From contig NZ_NEQV01000004.1 of NCBI RefSeq assembly GCF_002799245.1, positions 372,001 through 436,000 of the forward strand: a stretch of DNA of 64,000 nucleotides, written 5' to 3'. Each line of letters starts with the position of its first letter. Within the stretch, counting starts at the first letter, position 1. This stretch comes from Stenotrophomonas maltophilia (GTDB lineage Bacteria > Pseudomonadota > Gammaproteobacteria > Xanthomonadales > Xanthomonadaceae). The notes beneath the pieces are model-generated. The model searched no databases. It was not told the DNA's origin and saw only the letters and a program-made list of their open reading frames with translations. The position numbers were made by a program, and so were the translations under genes. Positions 19,274-29,876 of the stretch are shown piece after piece.

Positions 19274-21766
19274 ATGAATGGCGACAACGGAACGTCGGCC
19301 CCGCATAGCCCACAGCTACGCGTCCTGCTGTTCACCGATCTGTGTGATTCGCTGCAGCTGGTCGAGCGGATCGGCGATGTGGCGGCGGCGAGCCTGTTCC
19401 AGGAACACGACCGCCTGGTGCTGGTGCTGCAGCACCGCTGGAATGGCCAGCTGATCGATCGCTCCGACGGCCTGTTCATGCTGTTCGAGCGCGCCATCGA
19501 TGCATTGGGCTTCGCCCTGGACTACCAGCGCGAACTGCATGCGCTGGGCCAGCAGCGCGCGATTGAACTGCGCGCGCGTGCCGGCCTGCATGTGGGTGAC
19601 GTGCTGACCTGGGAAAACAGTGCCGAGGCAGTCCGCGCCGGCGCCAAATCGATGGAAGTGGAAGGCCTGGCCAAGCCGATGGCGGCGCGCCTGATGATGC
19701 TGGCCCGGCCCGGCCAGATCCTGTTGTCGGCGGTGGCTGAATCGCTGACCCGCCGTGCCACCGATGCATTGGGAGAGCGCGGTGCGCGCCTGCTGTGGAA
19801 GTCGCACGGGCGCTGGCGCTTCAAGGGCGTGCCGGTGGTGCAGGAAGTGATCGAAGTGGGCGAGATCGGTTCGGCACCGTTGCGCATGCCGCGCGCCAAT
19901 GCCAAGGCGCGCCGTGACCTGCCGCTGTGGCGGCAGCCGCTGGTGCTGGCTGCTGAAGGCCTGGTGCTGGCGGTGGCCCTGCTGGGCGGCTGGCTGTTGC
20001 TGCGGCCGGAACCGGCGATCGCGTTCGCCGAGCGTGACTGGGTGGTGCTGGGGGATGTCGACAACCTGACCGGTGACCCGATCTTCGACGACTCGATGCG
20101 GCACGCGATCCGGATTGCGCTGGAACAGTCGCGCTACGTGAACGTGCTCTCGGAGGGCAAGATCCGCGAAAGCCTGGAAATGGCGCGGCTCTCGGGCGAC
20201 ACCCGGTTGAACCGCGATACCGCTGTCGACGTGGCGGTGCGTGAAGGTGCGCGCGCCGTGCTGTTGCCGACCGTGCGGCAGAAGATCGATGGCTATGAAC
20301 TGGCCATCGATGTCGCTGCGCCGGGCAGCGGCCAGGTGATCCAGACATTCACCGCCACTGCGGATCGCTCCGATCAGATGGTGTTCGCGGTGGACGACGT
20401 GGTCGGGCGACTACGGCGCGGACTGGGCGAGTCGGTGGCAAGCCTGGAACAGTCGTTGCCGCTGCCGCGGGCGTCGACCCAGGACCTGCGCGCGCTGCGT
20501 GCATTCGCGCTGGCCGAGAGTGCACTGGGCCAGCGTCGCTTCGAGGAAGCACGCAACCTCTACCAGGCTGCGATCGATATCGACCCTGGTTTCGCCCTGG
20601 CCTACATGGGCGTGGCCAAGCTGCATGCGCGTGTCGAGGAAGGGCGGCGTGCGCGCGAAGCCATGCAGCATGCGCTGGACCTGCAGGACCGGCTGCCGCC
20701 ACGCGAGCGGCTGTACCTGAAGGCCTGGATGGCCGAGCTGGAGCCGGGCGGCTGGGCACTGGAGCAATGGCGCACCCTGGCCAAGGTCTATCCGGACTCG
20801 TTCGCGGGGCTGTCCAACACGTCCTGGTACCTGCTGCAGGCCAACCAGTTCGCCGAGGCCGAACCCTATGCGCGTGCGGCCGCGGTGCCGCAGGACCCCC
20901 TGCGGCTGTATCCGCTGGTCCATCTGGTGCGGATACAGATCGCTGCCAACCAACCGCAGCTCGCCGCCGAAACACTGGCCCAGGCGCAGGTGCTGCGCGG
21001 TCGTGATGACGCCGATGAGACCGGTGTGGATGTGCTCGTGGCGCAGGGACAGTACGCCAAGGCAGCGAAGCTGTTGCCGCAGATCCATGCCAGCGATGCG
21101 CTGCAGCAGCGGATGAAGCTGCGTGCGCAGCTGCTGCTGGCGGCCGCGCAGCGTGACTGCACGGCGATGCAGCAGGCGATTCGTGAAGACGCACCGGCGC
21201 CGGCGCTGATCGACCTCCAGGTGCAGCAGCGCCTGCAGCACGCCAGCGTGGCGGCATTGTGCCCGGGCGCTGACCGTGCCGAGCTGCAGGCCATTGCAGC
21301 GCTGCTGCAGCCGATGCTGCAGGAGCGCGATGATCCCATGCTGCATGCCCGTGGCCTGCAGTGGCTGGCGCTGGTCCACCTGGCACAGCGGCAGGGCCAG
21401 TTCGAGCTGGCCAGGCGCTGGCTGGACGATCAGCAGTCCCTGCTGCGCGGCTTGCGGAGTCCGGTCGCGGACCGCTGGCTGCGCATTGTCAGTGCCATGG
21501 ATGAGCTGCAGATGCAGCGGCCCGAGGCTGCCCGCACCCTGATCGAGCCGATGCTCGACGGCAACGAGCCGGTACAGGCACACGTAGTGCTGCTGCTCGC
21601 GCTGCGCGCGCAGGGCGATGAAGCCGCCGTACGCCGCCAGCAGGCCTGGCTGGCCCAGCATCGCGGCCGGGCGATTGCCGAAGTCACCGCCCTGCAGGTG
21701 TGGCAACCGCTGAACGTGTATGACGTCTCTACGTGGGCAACGCCGGCCACGGCCGGCGCGCCCTGA
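19274..21766 (+). CDS. Class III nucleotide cyclase with TM segment and TPR-like region (putative peptide modification system cyclase)
   Basis: An 830-aa protein. Residues about 14-200 are a class III cyclase homology domain: metal-site Asp in LLFTDLCDSLQL (Asp22) and a second in LIDRSDGLFMLF, then RARAGLHVGDVL and PMAARLMML. The usual purine-selecting Lys/Glu before the second Asp and the catalytic Asn (Pro here) are replaced; the final Arg is kept. A membrane helix (about 222-243, LAAEGLVLAVALLGGWLLL) is followed by a domain with FAERDWVVLGDVDNLTGDPI and a TPR-like helical region to the end. This matches the cyclase found beside modified-peptide genes in Xanthomonadaceae. The X. campestris relative is reported as a guanylyl cyclase. 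AGGGAG lies 9 nt before ATG 19274. Confidence 0.85.
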   Translation: MNGDNGTSAPHSPQLRVLLFTDLCDSLQLVERIGDVAAASLFQEHDRLVLVLQHRWNGQLIDRSDGLFMLFERAIDALGFALDYQRELHALGQQRAIELRARAGLHVGDVLTWENSAEAVRAGAKSMEVEGLAKPMAARLMMLARPGQILLSAVAESLTRRATDALGERGARLLWKSHGRWRFKGVPVVQEVIEVGEIGSAPLRMPRANAKARRDLPLWRQPLVLAAEGLVLAVALLGGWLLLRPEPAIAFAERDWVVLGDVDNLTGDPIFDDSMRHAIRIALEQSRYVNVLSEGKIRESLEMARLSGDTRLNRDTAVDVAVREGARAVLLPTVRQKIDGYELAIDVAAPGSGQVIQTFTATADRSDQMVFAVDDVVGRLRRGLGESVASLEQSLPLPRASTQDLRALRAFALAESALGQRRFEEARNLYQAAIDIDPGFALAYMGVAKLHARVEEGRRAREAMQHALDLQDRLPPRERLYLKAWMAELEPGGWALEQWRTLAKVYPDSFAGLSNTSWYLLQANQFAEAEPYARAAAVPQDPLRLYPLVHLVRIQIAANQPQLAAETLAQAQVLRGRDDADETGVDVLVAQGQYAKAAKLLPQIHASDALQQRMKLRAQLLLAAAQRDCTAMQQAIREDAPAPALIDLQVQQRLQHASVAALCPGADRAELQAIAALLQPMLQERDDPMLHARGLQWLALVHLAQRQGQFELARRWLDDQQSLLRGLRSPVADRWLRIVSAMDELQMQRPEAARTLIEPMLDGNEPVQAHVVLLLALRAQGDEAAVRRQQAWLAQHRGRAIAEVTALQVWQPLNVYDVSTWATPATAGAP

Positions 21767-21773
21767 TGGCGCG

Positions 21774-22070
21774 TCAGCCGTCGATGCGCTCGCCGACCTT
21801 GCCGGCTTCGAAGCAGAACACCACGGTCATGGCCGCCACCGACCCGGACAGGTGGGCCTGCAGCCCGTCACGCACCTGGCTCAGCTCCTCGACCGAGGCC
21901 AGGGTGCCGATCTTCATGCAGTCGTTTTCGCCGACCGCACCGTCCAGGCCGATCGAGGCCAGGGCCTTGGCCGGCGAAGCGGTGAAGTGGCTGCGGAATT
22001 CGTCATTGCCGATCAGGTGGTCCAGCAGGGTGCTGGCATCTGCGGCGGAAAGGCGGGGATGGGTGCTCAT
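21774..22070 (-). CDS. Putative modified-peptide (RiPP) precursor, NHLP-like leader
   Basis: A 98-aa peptide. The N-terminal part has the leader pattern seen in NHLP/Nif11-type RiPP precursors: LLDHLIGNDEFRSHF, then SPAKALASIGLD. The second part contains Cys51 in GENDCMKIGTLAS and ends with AAMTVVFCFEAGKVGERIDG (Cys86). No double-glycine cleavage site stands out, so the core limits are unknown. It is divergent from the SagB-like dehydrogenase gene (138 bp between starts) and its stop faces the cyclase stop 7 bp away. The family link to TIGR-type putative modified peptides of Xanthomonadaceae is from memory and from context. Confidence 0.75.
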   Translation of the reverse strand: MSTHPRLSAADASTLLDHLIGNDEFRSHFTASPAKALASIGLDGAVGENDCMKIGTLASVEELSQVRDGLQAHLSGSVAAMTVVFCFEAGKVGERIDG

Positions 22071-22208
22071 GGGGATCGTCCGTAGGTGGAGTTTCTCGTA
22101 TCGGCCGCAACAGCCTGCCATTGAGGGCCGCGCTGTGCACGTCGCTAAAGTTGGCCGCGCCGCGGTCGTTGCTGCTATGCCGGTTGTGCGGCAGAAGGAA
22201 GGAAACCC
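22071..22208. promoter_or_regulatory. Divergent promoter region of the modified-peptide locus
   Basis: 138 bp separate the divergent starts of the peptide and dehydrogenase genes, so both promoters must lie here. On the + strand AGGAAGGAAACCC precedes ATG 22209 as a strong ribosome-binding site. No convincing operator was seen. Confidence 0.5.
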
Positions 22209-23375
22209 ATGCGCCTGCGCCGCTGCGCCAGCCTGATGTTCGAGCCCCGCGAGGCGGTCACCCTGGACCTGCGCGCGATGCTGGCCGGCCACGCCGAGAT
22301 GGACAGCCAGATCAGCTGGGTGGCCCTGGCCGCCCATCTGGACCAGCCACTGCCGGTGGATGCCGAGGAGCGCCAGCTGCTGGGCGAGCTCAGCGCGCAC
22401 CGCTGGAGCGAACCGCCCGCCGATGCCTCCCCGGCCATGCTGGCCCGCCTGGTCGAGCAGGGCCTGCTGCTGACCGACCCGCCGAGCGAGGTGGGGCACC
22501 AGATGCGCGACGAGGCGCTGCGGCGCAGCCAGTGGTGGCCGCTGGCCGCGCTGGCCCATCGCCATGCGCGCTGGCAGGCCGTGGACAGCGTGGAGGACAT
22601 GCGCCGGCAGGGGTTGGATACCGCTGCCGGCCTGCGCCAGCGCCTCGGGCCGCCACCGCCGGTGGTGCAGTCCATTCAGGGCGACTACCAGCCACTGCCG
22701 CGCAGCGAAGAGGCCGTGTTCGACGCGCTGCTGGCGCGCCGCACCACCTGCCGCAATTTCGACCCGCAGCGCGCGCTGCCGCTGCCATTGCTGGCCCAGG
22801 TGCTGCAGCGCACGCTGATGGCCCACGCGGTGCAGAAAGTCGAGCGCGATACCGAGTTCCTGAAGAAGAACGTGCCTTCCGGTGGCGGCCTGCATCCCAC
22901 CGAAGGCTTCCTGCTGGTGCAGAACGTGGACGGGCTGGTACCGGGCCTGTACCACTACCACCCGGTGCAGCACGCCGTGCTGCCGCTGCCCTCGCCACCG
23001 CCGCAGGCGTTGCCGGCGCTGGCACGGCGGATGCTGTCCGGGCAGGAGTGGTTCGCCGATGCGCCGGCGCTGCTGGTGCTGGCGCCGCGCTATGACCGCT
23101 GTTTCTGGAAGTACCGCAACCACGCCAAGGCGCACCGTGCGGTGACGCTGGATGTCGGCCACATCTCGCAGTTGCTGTATCTGTGCGCCACCGAGCGTGG
23201 GCTGGCGGCGTTCGTGACGGCGGCCATCAACGATGCTGATGTCGATCGTGCCTTCGGGTTCGATGGCATCGGCCAGAGCGCGATGGCCATCTGTGGCCTG
23301 GGCTGGCGAAGCGCCACGCTGGACACGGCGGAATTCGATCCCGCCGGGCGGGTGGCGACGGGCGACGACCGCTGA
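22209..23375 (+). CDS. SagB-like flavin dehydrogenase, putative peptide maturation dehydrogenase
   Basis: A 388-aa protein. The N-terminal 150 residues look like a small helical/winged region also seen before SagB-type domains. Residues about 175-375 are a nitroreductase fold: ARRTTCRNFDPQRALPLPLL (FMN phosphate-binding region), PSGGGLHPTEGFLLV at about 223-237, GLYHYHPVQHAVLPL, and DVGHISQLLYLCATERGLAA. SagB-type enzymes oxidise azolines to azoles in peptides, but no cyclodehydratase gene is nearby, so the chemistry here is open. It forms the third part of the cyclase-peptide-dehydrogenase neighbourhood of Xanthomonadaceae. Confidence 0.85.
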   Translation: MRLRRCASLMFEPREAVTLDLRAMLAGHAEMDSQISWVALAAHLDQPLPVDAEERQLLGELSAHRWSEPPADASPAMLARLVEQGLLLTDPPSEVGHQMRDEALRRSQWWPLAALAHRHARWQAVDSVEDMRRQGLDTAAGLRQRLGPPPPVVQSIQGDYQPLPRSEEAVFDALLARRTTCRNFDPQRALPLPLLAQVLQRTLMAHAVQKVERDTEFLKKNVPSGGGLHPTEGFLLVQNVDGLVPGLYHYHPVQHAVLPLPSPPPQALPALARRMLSGQEWFADAPALLVLAPRYDRCFWKYRNHAKAHRAVTLDVGHISQLLYLCATERGLAAFVTAAINDADVDRAFGFDGIGQSAMAICGLGWRSATLDTAEFDPAGRVATGDDR

Positions 23376-23394
23376 GCGGCCGCCGCCCCGGCAT

Positions 23395-25395
23395 TCATGC
23401 CGCCTCGAAATCGACCAGCACCGCGCCGTCGCCGACCTGGTCACCGGCCTTGGCGCGGTAGCCCTTCACCGTGCCATCGGCCGGTGCCTGCAGGGTGTGC
23501 TCCATCTTCATCGCTTCCAGCACCACCAGCGGCGTGCCGCGCTTGACCTCGGTGCCCGCTGCGACCAGCGTGGCGACGATCCTGCCCGGCATCGGTGCCA
23601 ACAGGCTGCCGGCGTCGGCTGCGGCGTGGTCCGATTCACCCACCGGATCGTGCAGGGTGAAGCGGTGCTGGCCGTCGGCGCCGAACAGGTACAGCTGGTC
23701 GCCCTCGCGCAGCGGCTGCAGCGTCCAGCGGCGCTCGCCGAGCTGCACCGTCAGGCCCTGCACATCGGCCGTGCCGATCGCCTGCACCGGCGCTGCGTCA
23801 TCGCACTGCACACGCCAGCCATCGGCCTGCGCCCACACCTTCAGCGTGTGCCGGCGTTCGCCCTGCTGCAGCGGCAGCACGCGCGGCGCGGGCGCGCCAA
23901 GGCGCCAGCCGTCCTGCGCCTGCCACGGCGAATGCGGGTCGCGCGCATCGCTGCCGGCGCGCGCGGTAGTGGCCACGGCGGCAACCGCCGCCAGCAGCCA
24001 CAGGGCATCGTCGCTGTCGCCGACCACGCTCAATGCCGCCTGTTCGCGTTCGATCAGCGCGGTGTCCAGCTTGGCGTGTGCGAACGAATCGGTGTTCACC
24101 AGGCGGCGCAGGAAGCCGGCATTGGTGGTCACGCCCACCACCTGGCAGTCAGCCAGCGCCTGGCTCATGCGGCGCAGCGCGGCGTCGCGGTCGACGTCCC
24201 AGACGATCAGCTTGGCGATCATCGGGTCGTAGTACGGGGTGATGCTGTCGCCTTCCTCGACGCCGGTATCCACGCGAACATGGGCGGACGGCGCCGGCAG
24301 GCGCAGGCGGCGCAGGGTGCCGGTGGAGGGCAGGAAGCCACGGTCGGCGTCCTCCGCATACAGGCGTGCTTCGATCGCATGGCCGTGGATGGCCAGCTGA
24401 TCCTGGCGCAGCGGCAGCGGCTGGCCCGAGGCCACGCGCAGCTGCCATTCCACCAGGTCGGTGCCGGTGATGTACTCGGTGACCGGATGCTCGACCTGCA
24501 GGCGGGTGTTCATTTCCATGAAGTAGAAATCGCCATCCGGGCCGGCGATGAATTCCACGGTGCCGGCACCCTCATAGCCCACTGCGCGCGCGGCATCGAC
24601 CGCAGCCTGGCCCATCGCGGCGCGGCGCTCGGCGCTCATGCCCGGCGCGGGTGCTTCTTCCAGCACCTTCTGGTGGCGGCGCTGCACCGAGCAGTCGCGC
24701 TCGAACAGATAGACCGCATCACCGTGGCTGTCGCCGAACACCTGTATCTCGATATGGCGCGGGCGCTCGACGTACTTCTCGACCAGCACGTGGTCGTTGC
24801 CGAACGCCGAGGCCGCCTCGCGCTGGCAGCTGGCCAGTGCATCGACGAAGTCCTCGCTGCGTTCGACCTTGCGCATGCCCTTGCCACCGCCACCGGCGCT
24901 GGCCTTGATCAGTACCGGGTAGCCGATGCCATCGGCCTGCGTGTGCAGGAACTCCGGCGCCTGCTGGTCGCCGTGGTAGCCCGGCGTCAGCGGTACACCG
25001 GCCTTGGCCATCAGTGCCTTGGCCGCGCTCTTGTCGCCCATCGCGCGGATGGCGCTGGCCGGCGGCCCGATGAAGGTGATGCCGGCGGCGGCGCAGGCCT
25101 CGGCGAAGTCGGCATTCTCGGACAGGAAGCCGTAACCGGGGTGGATCGCCTGCGCGCCGGTCAGGCGTGCGGCATCGAGCAGGGCATCGCCGCGCAGGTA
25201 GCTCTCACGCGCGGCGGCCGGGCCGATGTGGATGGCTTCGTCGGCCAGGCGTACGTGGCGCGCCGTGCGGTCGGCATCGGAATACACCGCTACGGTGGCG
25301 ATGCCGAGGCGGCGGCAGGTGGCGATGACGCGGCAGGCGATTTCGCCGCGGTTGGCGATCAGGACTTTGGTGAACATGGCAACAGGCTCGGTCAT
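23395..25395 (-). CDS. liuD: Methylcrotonyl-CoA carboxylase, biotin-carboxylase/BCCP subunit
   Basis: ATP-dependent carboxylation of biotin, then transfer to 3-methylcrotonyl-CoA by the partner subunit, in leucine breakdown. The 666-aa protein has a biotin-carboxylase domain (KVLIANRGEIACRVI, HPGYGFLSENADFA, the ATP-grasp loop KASAGGGGKGMRKV, EMNTRLQVEHPVTE), a middle BT-type linker and a C-terminal biotinyl domain with the biotin lysine in EAMKMEH. The length with an attached BCCP is normal for acyl-CoA carboxylases. The start at 25395 lies 9 nt after the liuB stop; MFTKVL at 25377 is an alternative. Confidence 0.92.
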   Translation of the reverse strand: MTEPVAMFTKVLIANRGEIACRVIATCRRLGIATVAVYSDADRTARHVRLADEAIHIGPAAARESYLRGDALLDAARLTGAQAIHPGYGFLSENADFAEACAAAGITFIGPPASAIRAMGDKSAAKALMAKAGVPLTPGYHGDQQAPEFLHTQADGIGYPVLIKASAGGGGKGMRKVERSEDFVDALASCQREAASAFGNDHVLVEKYVERPRHIEIQVFGDSHGDAVYLFERDCSVQRRHQKVLEEAPAPGMSAERRAAMGQAAVDAARAVGYEGAGTVEFIAGPDGDFYFMEMNTRLQVEHPVTEYITGTDLVEWQLRVASGQPLPLRQDQLAIHGHAIEARLYAEDADRGFLPSTGTLRRLRLPAPSAHVRVDTGVEEGDSITPYYDPMIAKLIVWDVDRDAALRRMSQALADCQVVGVTTNAGFLRRLVNTDSFAHAKLDTALIEREQAALSVVGDSDDALWLLAAVAAVATTARAGSDARDPHSPWQAQDGWRLGAPAPRVLPLQQGERRHTLKVWAQADGWRVQCDDAAPVQAIGTADVQGLTVQLGERRWTLQPLREGDQLYLFGADGQHRFTLHDPVGESDHAAADAGSLLAPMPGRIVATLVAAGTEVKRGTPLVVLEAMKMEHTLQAPADGTVKGYRAKAGDQVGDGAVLVDFEAA

Positions 25396-25403
25396 GGCAC
25401 GGG

Positions 25404-27014
<1,611 letters not shown>

Positions 27015-27024
27015 CGCGTTGGCC

Positions 27025-28188
27025 TTACAGGGTGCGCTGGAACAGTTCGCGGCCGATCAGCATGCGGCGGATCTCCGAGGTGCCGGCGCCGATTTCATAC
27101 AGCTTGGCGTCGCGCCACAAGCGGCCGGTCGGATATTCGTTGATGTAGCCGTTGCCACCGAGGATCTGGATCGCCTGGCCGGTCAGCCAGGTGGCCTTCT
27201 CGGCGGCGTACAGGATGGCACCGGCGGCGTCCTGGCGGGTGGTGCGGCCCTGGTCGCAGGCGCGCGCCACGGCATAGACATACGCGCGGCAGGCACCCAG
27301 GCCCACGTACATGTCGGCGATCTTGGCCTGGATCAGCTGGAAGCTGCCGATCGCTTCACCGAACTGGTGGCGCTCGTGCACGTACGGCATCACCACGTCC
27401 ATGGCCGCGGCCATCAGGCCCAGCGGGCCACCGGACAGCACCACGCGCTCGTAGTCCAGGCCGGACATCAGCACCCGCACGCCGCCGCCGACCTGGCCCA
27501 GCACGTTCTCTTCCGGCACTTCGCAATCCTGGAACACCAGCTCGCAGGTGGGCGAGGAGCGCATGCCCAGCTTGTCCAGCTTCTGCGCGGTGGAGAAACC
27601 CTTCATGCCCTTCTCGACCAGGAACGCGGTGATGCCCTTGGCACCAGCTTCCATGTCGGTCTTGGCGTAGACCACCAGCACGTCGGCGTCCGGGCCGTTG
27701 GTGATCCACATCTTGTTGCCGTTGAGCACGTAGCGGTCGCCGCGCTTGTCGGCGCGCAGCTTCATCGACACTACGTCCGAACCGGCACCCGGTTCGCTCA
27801 TCGCCAGTGCACCGACCAGGCTGCCGTTGCACAGGCCGGGCAGGAAGCGCTGCTTCTGTTCTTCGTTGCCGTTCTTGCGCAGCTGGTTCACGCACAGGTT
27901 GGAGTGCGCGCCATAGGACAGGCCGATGCCGCCGGATGCGCGCGAGATTTCTTCCATCGCCACCACGTGGGCCAGGTAGCCCATGCCGGTACCACCGTAT
28001 TCTTCCTCCACGGTGAGGCCAAGCAGGCCCTGTTCGCCCAGCTTCGGCCACAGTGCCAGCGGGAACTGGTTGGTGGCATCGGCCTCGGCGGCCAGCGGTG
28101 CGACCTCGGCGGCGGCAAAATGGGCCACGCTCTGGCGCAGCAGGTCGATGTCTTCGCCAAGATCGAAGTTCAGGGATGGCACGTGCAT
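27025..28188 (-). CDS. liuA: Isovaleryl-CoA dehydrogenase
   Basis: FAD enzyme that oxidises isovaleryl-CoA to 3-methylcrotonyl-CoA, the step before LiuBD. The 387-aa length is typical. Acyl-CoA dehydrogenase signatures: [80 protein letters not shown] and [20 protein letters not shown]. The catalytic Glu in the [12 protein letters not shown] helix is kept, a position characteristic of isovaleryl-CoA dehydrogenase. The start is at 28188 with GGAG upstream. It is first in the liuA-liuB-liuD operon and divergent from a TetR gene. Confidence 0.92.
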   Translation of the reverse strand: MHVPSLNFDLGEDIDLLRQSVAHFAAAEVAPLAAEADATNQFPLALWPKLGEQGLLGLTVEEEYGGTGMGYLAHVVAMEEISRASGGIGLSYGAHSNLCVNQLRKNGNEEQKQRFLPGLCNGSLVGALAMSEPGAGSDVVSMKLRADKRGDRYVLNGNKMWITNGPDADVLVVYAKTDMEAGAKGITAFLVEKGMKGFSTAQKLDKLGMRSSPTCELVFQDCEVPEENVLGQVGGGVRVLMSGLDYERVVLSGGPLGLMAAAMDVVMPYVHERHQFGEAIGSFQLIQAKIADMYVGLGACRAYVYAVARACDQGRTTRQDAAGAILYAAEKATWLTGQAIQILGGNGYINEYPTGRLWRDAKLYEIGAGTSEIRRMLIGRELFQRTL

Positions 28189-28307
28189 TGTGGTGGCTCC
28201 ACGACGGGATGGCAGGAAATGGACGCACCCGGCGGGGGAGCGGGCGGCGGTCGGCAGGACCGCCACCCACACGGGCGATGGCCCCAGCGTAGCGGGGTTC
28301 GGGTAAG

Positions 28308-28347
28308 AAGTGAATACGAATTCAAAAATTGAAAATAGAATCAGAAC
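28308..28347. promoter_or_regulatory. Divergent liuA-TetR operator/promoter region
   Basis: Two overlapping perfect dyads: TGAAT-ACGA-ATTCA (28311-28324) and TTCAA-AAA-TTGAA (28321-28333). They lie in an AT-rich island just upstream of the TetR start, in a 159-bp divergent gap. This is a natural place for autoregulation by the TetR protein and for control of liuABD. Confidence 0.6.
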
Positions 28348-28965
28348 ATGGCCTATAAACGCTCTGCATTGATGGAAGAACGCCTGGCGGGCGCCCGTGA
28401 ACGGATCCTGCTGGCCACCCGCGAGCTGGTCGCCACCGGCGGCTGGCGCAACGCCCCGGTGACCGCCGTGGCGACCCAGGCCGGGGTGTCCACCGGCCTG
28501 ATCTATCGCCACTTCCCGTCCAAGGCCGAACTGTTCGTGGAAGTCCTCAATGCCGCCGTGGCCCATGAGGTCGCGATCATGGAGCGCATCGCCAGTGGCC
28601 CGGAGGTGGCCAGCGAGCGCCTGCGGCTGGCGATCACCGCCTTCGTCCGCCGCGCCCTGGCCGGGCCGGGGCTGGCGCACGCCTTCATCGTCGAACCGGT
28701 CGATCCGGACGTGGAAGCCGAGCGCATGCGCGGCCGTCGCGCGTTCGGCGACGTGTTCCTGCGGCTGGTGGAGGAGGGCGTGGCGGCCGGTGAACTGCCG
28801 GCGCAGGACGCGCATGTGGCCGCCGCCTGCCTGGTCGGTGCCTTCACCGAGGCGATGGTCGGCCCGACCGCACCCAGCCGCGAAGCGCACCGCGATGAAG
28901 ATGCGCTGGTCGATGCGATCTGCAGCTTCTGCCTGCGCGCGATCGGTGCCCCCGCAAAACGGTAG
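28348..28965 (+). CDS. TetR/AcrR-family regulator, probable repressor of the liu operon
   Basis: A 205-aa regulator. The N-terminal HTH is typical of TetR ([20 protein letters not shown], then [20 protein letters not shown]), followed by a helical ligand domain. It is divergent from ivd/liuA and the shared gap holds two dyads. The usual Liu regulator in proteobacteria is either MerR-type LiuR or TetR-type LiuQ; this position and family agree with the TetR type, with an acyl-CoA effector inferred. The TAG stop (28963-28965) lies inside a REP GTAG head. Confidence 0.87.
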   Translation: MAYKRSALMEERLAGARERILLATRELVATGGWRNAPVTAVATQAGVSTGLIYRHFPSKAELFVEVLNAAVAHEVAIMERIASGPEVASERLRLAITAFVRRALAGPGLAHAFIVEPVDPDVEAERMRGRRAFGDVFLRLVEEGVAAGELPAQDAHVAAACLVGAFTEAMVGPTAPSREAHRDEDALVDAICSFCLRAIGAPAKR

Positions 28966-29034
28966 CGCCGGCCGCTGGCCGGCTTCTGTTGCCGGGGTCA
29001 GATCCCTTTTGCACGGCAAAAGGGATCTGACCCC
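28961..29034. repeat. REP followed by GGGGTC...GACCCC palindrome, copy 3
   Basis: GGTAGCGCCGGCCGCTGGCC begins at 28961 and overlaps the TetR stop codon. It is followed by a perfect 19-bp dyad at 28994-29034 with outer arm GGGGTCAGATCCC, inner stem TTTTGC/GCAAAA and loop ACG. The outer arms equal copy 2; the inner stem differs in two compensating positions. Confidence 0.85.
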
Positions 29035-29160
29035 AGCCCCGGCATGCTGCGTCGCACCAGCAGTGACGCCTGTTGTCGCACGCAAAGCGCGTTCTATACT
29101 CGGTCCATCACGCAGTCGCTCAGCCGTGGTCCAACGACTATCAGCCAGGGGTAACGAAGA

Positions 29161-29679
29161 GTGCGGAATTACGATCTGGAGTTCCTGAAACGTTTCTCCA
29201 TGGTGATCGCGCTGCTGGCGACCATCACCCTCGGCCTCATCCTCCTTGCCGCCTACATCCACACCCGGATTCCGCCCGAGGTGTCGCCGACCGCGGCCAA
29301 GCGTACCCAGCAGCGCATCTCGCCCACCGGCGCGGTCTATGCCGGCAGTACCGGCGCCGCCGCGCAGGCCGCTGCCAAGGCCGCCGCGCTGGCCAAGGCC
29401 GCGTCGCAGGTGGCCTACGGTGGCACCAAGGATGGCAAGGTGATCTTCGACAACCTGTGCACTGCCTGCCACACCACCGGCGTGGGCATGGCGCCGACGC
29501 TGGACCATTCGCACTGGGACAAGCGCATCGCGCAGGGCAAGGACACCCTCTACAAGCACGCCATCGAGGGCTATACCGGCCCCGACGGCGGCATCATGCC
29601 GCCCAAGGGCGGCAACCCCGCCCTGACCGAAGAGCAGATCCACGCCACCGTGGACTGGATGCTGGGCAACCTGAAGTAA
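29161..29679 (+). CDS. Cytochrome c5 family protein (class I c-type, membrane-anchored)
   Basis: A 172-aa protein with an N-terminal membrane helix ([20 protein letters not shown]) and a periplasmic haem domain. The haem site is CTACH in [13 protein letters not shown]. The distal Met is probably in [17 protein letters not shown]. An alanine/lysine-rich linker (about residues 60-95) joins helix and domain. Electron transfer to a terminal oxidase is the family expectation. The start is GTG at 29161; the leader before it is about 120 bp after a REP. Confidence 0.9.
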   Translation: MRNYDLEFLKRFSMVIALLATITLGLILLAAYIHTRIPPEVSPTAAKRTQQRISPTGAVYAGSTGAAAQAAAKAAALAKAASQVAYGGTKDGKVIFDNLCTACHTTGVGMAPTLDHSHWDKRIAQGKDTLYKHAIEGYTGPDGGIMPPKGGNPALTEEQIHATVDWMLGNLK

Positions 29680-29699
29680 GCGGCGCAACGCGCCGCATT

Positions 29700-29776
29700 C
29701 TGTAGAGCCGAGCCCACGCTCGGTTGCTGTCTGCGGCAACCGTGCCGAGGCAGCCGAGCGTGGGCTCGGCTCTACA
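29700..29776. repeat. Paired SMAG REPs forming a long inverted repeat
   Basis: TGTAGAGCCGAGCCCACGCT... and its complement ...AGCGTGGGCTCGGCTCTACA face each other across about 30 nt. The arms are near 25 bp, so the pair is able to fold as one long hairpin between the cytochrome and nuclease-like genes. Confidence 0.9.
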
Positions 29777-29876
29777 ATCGCCAGGGTTTGCCCGCCAAGG
29801 CCAAAACCTCGCCTGCAGGCGGGGTTTCGCATTTCAGGGTTAGTCTGTGCGCCCTCTTCCAAGGAATCGCCCGTCG

